Shown here piece by piece: positions 55,649 through 64,000 of a DNA stretch of 64,000 nucleotides. Position numbers and translations under genes: made by a program. Source of the DNA: Prauserella flavalba. GTDB taxonomy: Bacteria > Actinomycetota > Actinomycetes > Mycobacteriales > Pseudonocardiaceae. The notes beneath the pieces are model-generated. The model saw only the letters and a program-made list of their open reading frames with translations, was not told where the DNA came from and did no database searches. The DNA lies in the NCBI RefSeq assembly GCF_003202235.1, contig NZ_MASU01000002.1, positions 496,001 to 560,000 on the forward strand, written 5' to 3'. The stretch's first letter is position 1. Each line of letters begins with the position of its first letter.

Positions 55649-57748
55649 GTGGCACGTGACGTGCTGACAGACCTGAACAAGGTCCGCAACATCGGCATCA
55701 TGGCCCACATCGACGCCGGTAAGACCACCACCACCGAGCGGATCCTGTTCTACACCGGGATCAACTACAAGATCGGCGAGGTGCACGACGGCGCCGCGAC
55801 GATGGACTGGATGGAGGAGGAGCAGAAGCGGGGTATCACCATCACCTCGGCTGCCACCACCACCTTCTGGGCCGACCACCAGATCAACCTGATCGACACC
55901 CCGGGTCACGTCGACTTCACCGTCGAGGTGGAGCGCAACCTGCGGGTGCTCGACGGGGCGGTCGCCGTCTTCGACGGCAAGGAGGGCGTCGAGCCCCAGT
56001 CCGAGCAGGTGTGGCGCCAGGCCGACAAGTACGACGTCCCCCGGATCTGCTTCGTCAACAAGATGGACAAGCTGGGCGCGGACTTCTACTTCACCGTGCG
56101 CACCATCGAGGAGCGCCTCGGTGCGCGCCCGCTGGTCATCCAGCTGCCGATCGGCGCCGAGAGCGACTTCCAGGGCGTCATCGACCTGGTCCGCATGAAG
56201 GCGCTGACCTGGCGCGGTGACGTCAAGAAGGGCGAGGACTACGAGGTCGAGGACATCCCGGCCGAGCTCGCCGACAAGGCCGCCGAGTACCGCGAGAAGC
56301 TCATCGAGGCCGTCGCGGAGACCGACGACGCCCTGATGGAGAAGTTCTTCGGCGGCGACGAGCTGTCCGAGGCCGAGATCAAGGGCGCCATCCGCAAGAT
56401 GGTGATCGAGCGCTCCGCCTTCCCGGTGCTGGCCGGTTCGGCGTTCAAGAACAAGGGCGTGCAGCCCATGCTCGACGCCGTCATCGACTACCTGCCTTCG
56501 CCGCTGGACGTCCCCGCGGTCGAGGGCACGCTGACCGACGGCGAGACCCCGGCCTCGCGCAAGGCGTCGGTCGACGAGCCGTTCTCGGCGCTGGCGTTCA
56601 AGATCGCCGCGCACCCGTTCTTCGGCAAGCTGACCTACATCCGGGTCTACTCGGGCAAGGTCGCCTCCGGCGCTCAGGTCATGAACTCGACCAAGGAGCG
56701 CAAGGAGCGCATTGGCAAGATCTTCCAGATGCACTCCAACAAGGAGAACCCGGTCGACGAGGCCCAGGTCGGTCACATCTACGCCGTGATCGGTCTGAAG
56801 GACACCACGACCGGTGAGACCCTGTGCGATCCGCAGAACCCGATCGTGCTGGAGTCGATGACCTTCCCCGAGCCGGTCATCAAGGTCGCCATCGAGCCGA
56901 AGACCAAGGCCGACCAGGAGAAGCTCTCCACCGCGATCCAGAAGCTCGCCGAGGAGGACCCGACGTTCCGGGTCAGCCAGGACGAGGAGACCGGTCAGAC
57001 GATCATCGAGGGTATGGGCGAGCTGCACCTCGAGGTGCTCGTCAACCGGATGAAGTCCGACTACAAGGTCGAGGCGAACATCGGTAAGCCGCAGGTCGCC
57101 TACCGCGAGACCGTCCGCAACACGGTCGAGAAGCTCGAGTTCACCCACAAGAAGCAGACCGGTGGTTCCGGTCAGTTCGCGAAGGTGATCGTCAAGCTCG
57201 AGCCGCTGCAGACCACGGACGGCGCTCTCTACGAGTTCGACAACAAGGTGACCGGTGGCCGCGTGCCGAGGGAGTACATCCCGTCGGTGGACGCGGGCGC
57301 CCAGGACGCGATGCAGTACGGCGTTCTGGCCGGCTACCCGCTCGTCGGGTTGAAGTTCACCCTGTTGGACGGTGCGTACCACGAGGTCGACTCCTCGGAA
57401 ATGGCCTTCAAGATCGCCGGTTCGATGGCGATGAAGGAAGCCGCGAGGAAGGCGAATCCGGTACTGCTCGAGCCGATGATGGCCGTCGAGGTCACCACCC
57501 CTGAGGACTACATGGGTGACGTCATCGGTGACCTGAACTCCCGCCGTGGTCAGATTCAGGCCATGGAGGAGCGGTCTGGCACGCGCGTCGTGAAGGCGCT
57601 CGTGCCGCTGTCGGAGATGTTCGGCTACGTGGGCGACCTGCGGTCGCGCACCCAGGGTCGTGCGAACTACTCCATGCAGTTCGACTCCTACGCCGAGGTT
57701 CCGGCGAACGTGGCGAAGGAGATCATCGCCAAGGCGACGGGGGAGTAA
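55649..57748 (+). CDS. fusA: Elongation factor G
   Basis: A 699-residue GTPase that drives translocation and, with RRF, ribosome recycling. G motifs: [15 protein letters not shown] (P loop), the [12 protein letters not shown] switch, DTPGHVDFT (G3), [10 protein letters not shown] (G4), and [16 protein letters not shown] (G5). Domains II-V follow, with the domain IV tip loop and a C-terminal [16 protein letters not shown]. The start is GTG 55649 after AGGGGAA; an upstream in-frame ATG at 55628 is unlikely. 64 nt after rpsG. Confidence 0.97.
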   Translation: MARDVLTDLNKVRNIGIMAHIDAGKTTTTERILFYTGINYKIGEVHDGAATMDWMEEEQKRGITITSAATTTFWADHQINLIDTPGHVDFTVEVERNLRVLDGAVAVFDGKEGVEPQSEQVWRQADKYDVPRICFVNKMDKLGADFYFTVRTIEERLGARPLVIQLPIGAESDFQGVIDLVRMKALTWRGDVKKGEDYEVEDIPAELADKAAEYREKLIEAVAETDDALMEKFFGGDELSEAEIKGAIRKMVIERSAFPVLAGSAFKNKGVQPMLDAVIDYLPSPLDVPAVEGTLTDGETPASRKASVDEPFSALAFKIAAHPFFGKLTYIRVYSGKVASGAQVMNSTKERKERIGKIFQMHSNKENPVDEAQVGHIYAVIGLKDTTTGETLCDPQNPIVLESMTFPEPVIKVAIEPKTKADQEKLSTAIQKLAEEDPTFRVSQDEETGQTIIEGMGELHLEVLVNRMKSDYKVEANIGKPQVAYRETVRNTVEKLEFTHKKQTGGSGQFAKVIVKLEPLQTTDGALYEFDNKVTGGRVPREYIPSVDAGAQDAMQYGVLAGYPLVGLKFTLLDGAYHEVDSSEMAFKIAGSMAMKEAARKANPVLLEPMMAVEVTTPEDYMGDVIGDLNSRRGQIQAMEERSGTRVVKALVPLSEMFGYVGDLRSRTQGRANYSMQFDSYAEVPANVAKEIIAKATGE

Positions 57749-57875
57749 CTCTCCACCAGCACCCAACGCGGGCGCGAAAGGGGCCTCCCCCTAAGGTCCG
57801 CACAACCGACCAGATCGAGTCGCAAGCCGGCAGCCACGCCGGCCAGCGAGTAAGTAAGTCCAGGAGGACATTCCA

Positions 57876-59069
<1,194 letters not shown>

Positions 59070-59070
59070 C

Positions 59071-59110
59071 GCACCCCCGGGTGCGGATGCCTGATTTCGG
59101 TATGGCATCC
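59071..59110 (+). terminator. Hairpins after tuf
   Basis: GCACCC-CC-GGGTGC directly after the tuf stop, then GGATGCC-N12-GGCATCC (59085-59110) followed by TATTAAGG. The second stem with its AT-rich tail is the better terminator. Confidence 0.55.
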
Positions 59111-59127
59111 TATTAAGGTTGCTCGAC

Positions 59128-59179
59128 GCGGGGCGGCCGATTCTGAGGAATCAAACCCAATATGAATCGGCCGCCCCGC
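59128..59179. promoter_or_regulatory. Large inverted repeat with alternative pairing in the tuf-rpsJ spacer
   Basis: Perfect 16-bp arms (59128-59143 with 59164-59179) around a 20-nt loop. The last five bases of the left arm, GATTC, can instead pair with GAATC at 59148-59152 in the loop, making a smaller hairpin GATTC-TGAG-GAATC. The two folds exclude each other, which is the layout of a leader switch or of paired protein-binding sites. Confidence 0.6.
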
Positions 59180-59298
59180 CGCGAGTGTCCTGGGCTTGCG
59201 GCTTCCGTGAGTCAGGAGCATTCGGCTGCGCCGGTGCTTCACGAGGTAAAGACCTAGGCACGACAACGATCCTGAGGGATCAGTCTGCGCAGTGGGCG

Positions 59299-59326
59299 CG
59301 ACACGCCCGACCGCGTGGACCGGAGA
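59299..59326 (+). promoter_or_regulatory. Conserved leader element of the S10 operon
   Basis: CGACACGCCCGACC (59299-59312) then GGACCGGAGACC, the same motif found before rpsL at 54672. It is 94 nt from the rpsJ start. See the leader finding. Confidence 0.6.
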
Positions 59327-59405
59327 CCAGGCCGTTGACGTGCGAGAACCGGCGCCGAGCGTTGGTTTGAGATAGCGGCACGAGACGAAGGAACGAGCTG
59401 CCACC

Positions 59406-59711
59406 ATGGCGGGACAGAAGATCCGCATCCGGCTCAAGGCCTACGACCACGAGGCGATCGACGCCAGCGCACGCAAGATCGTCGAGACGGTCACGCGCAC
59501 CGGCGCTTCCGTGGTCGGGCCGGTGCCGCTGCCCACCGAAAAGAACGTTTACTGCGTCATCCGCTCGCCGCACAAGTACAAGGACTCGCGCGAGCACTTC
59601 GAGATGCGCACGCACAAGCGGCTGATCGACATCCTCGACCCGACGCCGAAGACGGTCGATGCGCTCATGCGCATCGACCTGCCGGCGAGTGTCGACGTGA
59701 ACATCCAGTAA
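59406..59711 (+). CDS. rpsJ: 30S ribosomal protein S10
   Basis: A 101-residue protein (also NusE, a transcription antitermination partner of NusB). Seen: [25 protein letters not shown], the loop [34 protein letters not shown], and the end [10 protein letters not shown]. Start ATG 59406; the nearest GAAGGA lies 12 nt away. First gene of the S10 operon, behind a 336-bp leader that has no gene. Confidence 0.97.
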
Positions 59712-59742
59712 GCGTTGGGCGAGCGGCGGAGATAAGAGACTC

Positions 59743-60399
59743 ATGTCTGACAGGCAAGTGAAGGGCATTCTGGGCACCAAGCTCGGCATGACGCAGGTCT
59801 TCGACGAGAACAACCGGATCATCCCGGTGACCGTCGTGCAGGCCGGGCCGAACGTGGTGACCCAGGTGCGCAACCAGGAGAAGGACGGCTACTCGGCCGT
59901 GCAGCTGGCGTTCGGCGCGGTCGACCCGCGCCGGGTCAGCAAGCCGAAGACCGGTCACTTCCAGAAGGCTGGTGTGACGCCCCGGCGCTTCGTCGCCGAG
60001 CTGCGCACCACCGACGCGGACTCGTACGAGGTCGGCCAGGAGATCACGGCCGAGGTGTTCGAGACCGGCGCGGTGGTCGACGTGACCGGCACCAGCAAGG
60101 GCAAGGGCTACGCCGGTGTCATGAAGCGCCACGGCTTCAAGGGCCAGGGCGCCAGCCACGGTAACCAGGCCAAGCACCGCGCTCCCGGTTCGATCGGCGG
60201 TTGCGCCACGCCGGGTCGCGTGTTCAAGGGCCTCCGCATGGCGGGCCGGATGGGTAACGCGAGGGTCACCACGCAGGGCCTCACCGTGCACTCGGTGCGC
60301 GCTGAGGACGGCCTGCTGCTGATCAAGGGTGCCGTTCCCGGCCCCAAGGGCGGCCTGATCTTCGTCCGCAGCGCCGCGAAGGGTGGTGTGACGGCATGA
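59743..60399 (+). CDS. rplC: 50S ribosomal protein L3
   Basis: A 218-residue protein near the peptidyl-transferase centre. Seen: [31 protein letters not shown], the long basic extension loop [39 protein letters not shown], and the closing [16 protein letters not shown]. Start ATG 59743 with GGAG upstream; the stop overlaps the rplD start (ATGA). Confidence 0.97.
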   Translation: MSDRQVKGILGTKLGMTQVFDENNRIIPVTVVQAGPNVVTQVRNQEKDGYSAVQLAFGAVDPRRVSKPKTGHFQKAGVTPRRFVAELRTTDADSYEVGQEITAEVFETGAVVDVTGTSKGKGYAGVMKRHGFKGQGASHGNQAKHRAPGSIGGCATPGRVFKGLRMAGRMGNARVTTQGLTVHSVRAEDGLLLIKGAVPGPKGGLIFVRSAAKGGVTA

Positions 60400-61082
60400 C
60401 CGCGACGGTCGAGGTGAAGACCCCGGCGGGCACGGCCGACGGCACGGTCGAGCTCCCCGACGAGATCTTTGACGTGCAGGCGAACATCCCGCTGATGCAC
60501 CAGGTCGTGGTGGCCCAGCTGGCCGCCGCTCGCCAGGGCACGCACGACACGAAGACCCGCGGCGAGGTCCGCGGCGGTGGCCGCAAGCCGTACCGGCAGA
60601 AGGGCACGGGCCGGGCTCGTCAGGGTTCGGTCCGCGCGCCGCAGTTCACCGGCGGTGGCACGGTGCACGGCCCCACGCCCCGTGACTACACGCAGCGCAC
60701 CCCGAAGAAGATGAAGGCCGCCGCCCTGCGCGGTGCCCTCTCCGACCGGGCGCGCGCCGGCCAGGTGCACGTGGTGACCGGGCTGGTCACCGGCGAGAAG
60801 CCGTCCACAAAGGACGCCAAGAAGGCGCTGGCCGCGGTTTCGCAGGCCAAGCGGCTGCTGGTGGTGCTTGGCCGCGACGAGGAGCAGGCGTGGTTGTCCG
60901 CGCGGAACCTCTCGTACGTGCACCTGATCCACCCGGACCAGCTCAACACCTACGACGTGCTGGTCAACGACGACGTGATCTTCACCAAGGCCGCGTACGA
61001 CGCGTTCGTCGCGGGCCCGGCGAAGGGCAAGGCCGGCAAGGCCTCCGCGACCTCCAGCGAGCTGGAAGGGAGTGACCAGTGA
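60396..61082 (+). CDS. rplD: 50S ribosomal protein L4
   Basis: A 228-residue protein lining the exit tunnel. Core: [58 protein letters not shown], whose extended loop carries the macrolide-relevant tip, and later [26 protein letters not shown]. In E. coli L4 represses the S10 operon; the leader here is different. The stop overlaps the rplW start (GTGA). Confidence 0.96.
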   Translation: MTATVEVKTPAGTADGTVELPDEIFDVQANIPLMHQVVVAQLAAARQGTHDTKTRGEVRGGGRKPYRQKGTGRARQGSVRAPQFTGGGTVHGPTPRDYTQRTPKKMKAAALRGALSDRARAGQVHVVTGLVTGEKPSTKDAKKALAAVSQAKRLLVVLGRDEEQAWLSARNLSYVHLIHPDQLNTYDVLVNDDVIFTKAAYDAFVAGPAKGKAGKASATSSELEGSDQ

Positions 61083-61390
61083 GCTCCGTGGCGATCCCCG
61101 ACCCGCGCGACATCCTCATCGCGCCGGTGATCTCCGAGAAGTCCTACGGGCTGCTCGAGGACCACAAGTACACGTTCCTGGTTCGCCCGGACGCCAACAA
61201 GACCCAGATCAAGGTCGCGGTCGAGAAGGTGTTCGGCGTGAAGGTCATCAGCGTGAACACGATCAACCGCACCGGCAAGCGCAAGCGCACCCGGTACGGC
61301 TTCGGCAAGCGCAAGGACACCAAGCGCGCCATCGTGACGCTGTCGGCCGAGAGCAAGCCGATCGAGATCTTCGGCGGACCAGCCGCGTAA
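61079..61390 (+). CDS. rplW: 50S ribosomal protein L23
   Basis: A 103-residue protein at the tunnel exit that docks trigger factor and SRP. Seen: [62 protein letters not shown] and the end [11 protein letters not shown]. The start is GTG 61079, overlapping the rplD stop. Length is normal. Confidence 0.96.
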   Translation: MSSVAIPDPRDILIAPVISEKSYGLLEDHKYTFLVRPDANKTQIKVAVEKVFGVKVISVNTINRTGKRKRTRYGFGKRKDTKRAIVTLSAESKPIEIFGGPAA

Positions 61391-61404
61391 GGGACTGAGA
61401 AGAC

Positions 61405-62238
<834 letters not shown>

Positions 62239-62256
62239 GCAGGGAGGTAGAAGAAC

Positions 62257-62538
62257 ATGCCGCGCAGCCTGAAAAAGGGCCCGTTCGTGGACGACCACCT
62301 GCTCAAGAAGGTGGACGCGCTCAACGAGTCGGGTAAGAAGACCGTGATCAAGACCTGGTCCCGCAGGTCCACGATCATCCCGGACATGCTCGGTCACACC
62401 ATCGCGGTCCACGACGGCCGCAAGCACGTCCCGGTGTTCGTCACCGAGGCCATGGTGGGGCACAAGCTGGGCGAGTTCGCCCCGACGCGGACCTTCAAGG
62501 GCCACGTCAAGGATGACCGCAAGTCGCGTCGCCGCTGA
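62257..62538 (+). CDS. rpsS: 30S ribosomal protein S19
   Basis: A 93-residue head protein contacting the A-site finger and P-site tRNA. Seen: [52 protein letters not shown] and [22 protein letters not shown]. The start follows GGGAGG. Length and motifs are normal. Confidence 0.97.
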   Translation: MPRSLKKGPFVDDHLLKKVDALNESGKKTVIKTWSRRSTIIPDMLGHTIAVHDGRKHVPVFVTEAMVGHKLGEFAPTRTFKGHVKDDRKSRRR

Positions 62539-62565
62539 GCGCGCACCTGAGAGAAGGAAGTAACG

Positions 62566-62976
62566 ATGAACGCGCGTAACGAGGTGGAGGCCGAGGCTCT
62601 GCCGACGGCTTTCGCTCGCGCTCGGTTCGTCCGGGACTCGCCGACCAAGGTGCGCCGGGTGATCGAGCTGATCAAGGGCCGCAACGCCAACGAGGCCCTG
62701 GCCGTGCTCCGGTTCGCCCCGCAGGCGGCCAGCGAGCCGGTGGCGAAGGTGCTCGCCAGCGCCATGGCCAACGCCGAGAACAACCTCGATCTTGACCCGG
62801 ACACGCTCTGGATCAAGAACGCCTACGCCGACGAGGGCCCGACGCTCAAGCGCATCCGGCCGCGTGCCCAGGGCCGCGCCTACCGGATCCGCAAGCGGAC
62901 CAGCCACATCACGGTCGAGGTCGAGTCGCGGCCGGAAGCCAAGACCAAGAGCAAGAAGAAGGCAGGTGGCCGGTAG
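62566..62976 (+). CDS. rplV: 50S ribosomal protein L22
   Basis: A 136-residue tunnel-wall protein. Seen: [41 protein letters not shown], then the beta-hairpin extension [33 protein letters not shown] that reaches into the exit tunnel. The lysine-rich tail [10 protein letters not shown] is actinobacterial. Start ATG 62566 after AAGGAAG; the stop shares a base with the rpsC start. Confidence 0.97.
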   Translation: MNARNEVEAEALPTAFARARFVRDSPTKVRRVIELIKGRNANEALAVLRFAPQAASEPVAKVLASAMANAENNLDLDPDTLWIKNAYADEGPTLKRIRPRAQGRAYRIRKRTSHITVEVESRPEAKTKSKKKAGGR

Positions 62977-63818
62977 TGGGCCAGAAGATCAACCCGCACG
63001 GCTTCCGGCTCGGGATCACCACTGACTGGAAGTCGCGCTGGTACGCCGACAAGCAGTACTCGGAGTACGTCGCCGAGGACGTGAAGATCCGCAAGCTCCT
63101 GTCCACCGGCATGGAGCGGGCCGGCATCTCGAAGGTCGAGATCGAGCGCACCCGCGACCGCGTCCGCGTGGACATCCACACCGCCCGGCCGGGCATCGTC
63201 ATCGGCCGCCGCGGCGCGGAGGCCGACCGGATCCGTGGCGCGCTGGAGAAGCTCACCGGCAAGCAGGTGCAGCTGAACATCCTCGAGGTGAAGAACACCG
63301 AGGCCGACGCCCAGCTCGTCGCGCAGGGTGTCGCCGAGCAGCTGTCCAACCGCGTGGCCTTCCGGCGCGCGATGCGCAAGGCGCTCCAGACGTCCATGCG
63401 CTCGCCGCAGGTCAAGGGCATCCGCGTGCAGTGCAGCGGCCGTCTCGGCGGTGCCGAGATGTCCCGCTCCGAGCACTACCGCGACGGCCGGGTGCCGCTG
63501 CACACGCTGCGTGCCGACATCGACTACGGCTTCTTCGAGGCCCGCACGACGTTCGGCCGCATCGGCGTGAAGGTGTGGATCTACAAGGGCGACGTCATCG
63601 GCGGCCTCAAGGGCAAGGCCGAGCGCGACGCCGCCGCGGCGGCCGAGCGCGCCCCGCGCCGCGAGCGTCCCTCGCGTCGCCGCTCGGGCTCGTCGGGCAC
63701 CACGCCGACGTCGACCGAGGCCGGCCGCGCGGCTGCCGCGAAGGCCGACACAGACGTCGCGGCCAGCCAGGCCCCTGAGGTGGCCTCGCCGGACGCAGCA
63801 GAGAAGACGGAGGGCTGA
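62976..63818 (+). CDS. rpsC: 30S ribosomal protein S3
   Basis: A 280-residue protein with the N-terminal KH domain ([15 protein letters not shown], then [26 protein letters not shown]) and the C-terminal S3 domain ([40 protein letters not shown]). A C-terminal extension of about 65 residues (from RERPSRRR onward), rich in Ala, Ser, Arg and Thr, is typical of actinobacteria. The start is GTG 62976, overlapping the rplV stop by one base. Confidence 0.97.
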   Translation: MGQKINPHGFRLGITTDWKSRWYADKQYSEYVAEDVKIRKLLSTGMERAGISKVEIERTRDRVRVDIHTARPGIVIGRRGAEADRIRGALEKLTGKQVQLNILEVKNTEADAQLVAQGVAEQLSNRVAFRRAMRKALQTSMRSPQVKGIRVQCSGRLGGAEMSRSEHYRDGRVPLHTLRADIDYGFFEARTTFGRIGVKVWIYKGDVIGGLKGKAERDAAAAAERAPRRERPSRRRSGSSGTTPTSTEAGRAAAAKADTDVAASQAPEVASPDAAEKTEG

Positions 63819-63821
63819 CGC

Positions 63822-64000
63822 GTGCTCATCCCACGCAAGGTCAAGCACCGCAAGCAGCACTCGCCGAAGCGGTCCGGTGCCGCCAAGGGCGGCACGAAGG
63901 TCAACTTCGGTGAGTACGGCATCCAGGCGCTTGAGCACAGCTACGTGACCAACCGGCAGATCGAGTCCGCTCGTATCGCCATGACTCGTCACATCAAGCG
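63822..64000 (+). CDS. rplP: 50S ribosomal protein L16, N-terminal part
   Basis: Starts at GTG 63822, three nt after the rpsC stop, and runs off the right edge after 59 full codons ([24 protein letters not shown]...). The segment [32 protein letters not shown] is diagnostic of L16, which binds near the A site and the 5S rRNA. The order rpsS-rplV-rpsC-rplP is the standard S10 operon order. Confidence 0.95.
   Translation, partial: MLIPRKVKHRKQHSPKRSGAAKGGTKVNFGEYGIQALEHSYVTNRQIESARIAMTRHIK

Overview
The window is a high-GC (about 70%) chromosome segment from an actinobacterium. The family is most likely Pseudonocardiaceae (Amycolatopsis/Saccharomonospora/Prauserella type). The reasons are the gene order rpmG-hadA-hadB-tRNA-Trp-secE-nusG-rplK-rplA-rplJ-rplL-mceG-rpoB-rpoC-rpsL-rpsG-fusA-tuf-rpsJ, which mycobacteria share; frequent GTG and TTG starts; type VII secretion substrates; an Mce lipid-uptake operon; and a HAIR-type heat-shock operator before lon. 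No phage, insertion sequence, CRISPR array or rRNA gene was seen.

Positions 1-10.2 kb hold accessory catabolism plus one respiratory gene. A GntR regulator is divergent from a PEP-mutase/isocitrate-lyase-family enzyme and a glutathione-independent formaldehyde dehydrogenase. Cytochrome c oxidase subunit I (ctaD) and small proteins follow. Next comes a VanAB-like set: Rieske oxygenase, a 57-residue protein, a ferredoxin-type reductase and an IclR regulator, divergent from an MFS transporter. The oxygenase could release formaldehyde from methoxylated aromatics, which the dehydrogenase could oxidise.

Positions 10.2-19.3 kb hold a NarL-type two-component system, a DedA membrane protein, Lon protease, a GNAT acetyltransferase and a membrane GAF-GGDEF-EAL protein whose GGDEF motif is degenerate but whose EAL motif is intact.

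Positions 19.3-29.4 kb hold tRNA-Thr, tRNA-Met, rpmG, a secreted S1 serine protease, the hot-dog dehydratase pair hadA/hadB, an SGNH hydrolase, aspC, tRNA-Trp, secE, nusG, rplK, rplA, a membrane protein, and rplJ-rplL behind a structured leader.

Positions 29.6-41.3 kb hold a complete Mce operon (ATPase mceG, two YrbE permeases, mceA-F, two Mce-associated proteins) lying between rplL and rpoB, with two very short overlapping reading frames filling its only sizeable gaps.

Positions 41.7-64 kb hold rpoB-rpoC, then a reverse-strand operon of type VII secretion substrates made of a YbaB-like gene and two tandem copies of an EspC-like / large WxG protein / membrane protein module, then rpsL-rpsG-fusA-tuf and the S10 operon from rpsJ to the start of rplP.

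The most unusual signals are: the duplicated EspC-like/WxG/membrane-protein module with no secretion machinery beside it; a dispersed family of large palindromes at gene ends whose two arm types differ by matched changes; a sequence motif shared by the rpsL and rpsJ leaders; a tuf-rpsJ spacer with mutually exclusive hairpins; and tiny stop-start-coupled reading frames inside the Mce and oxygenase operons.
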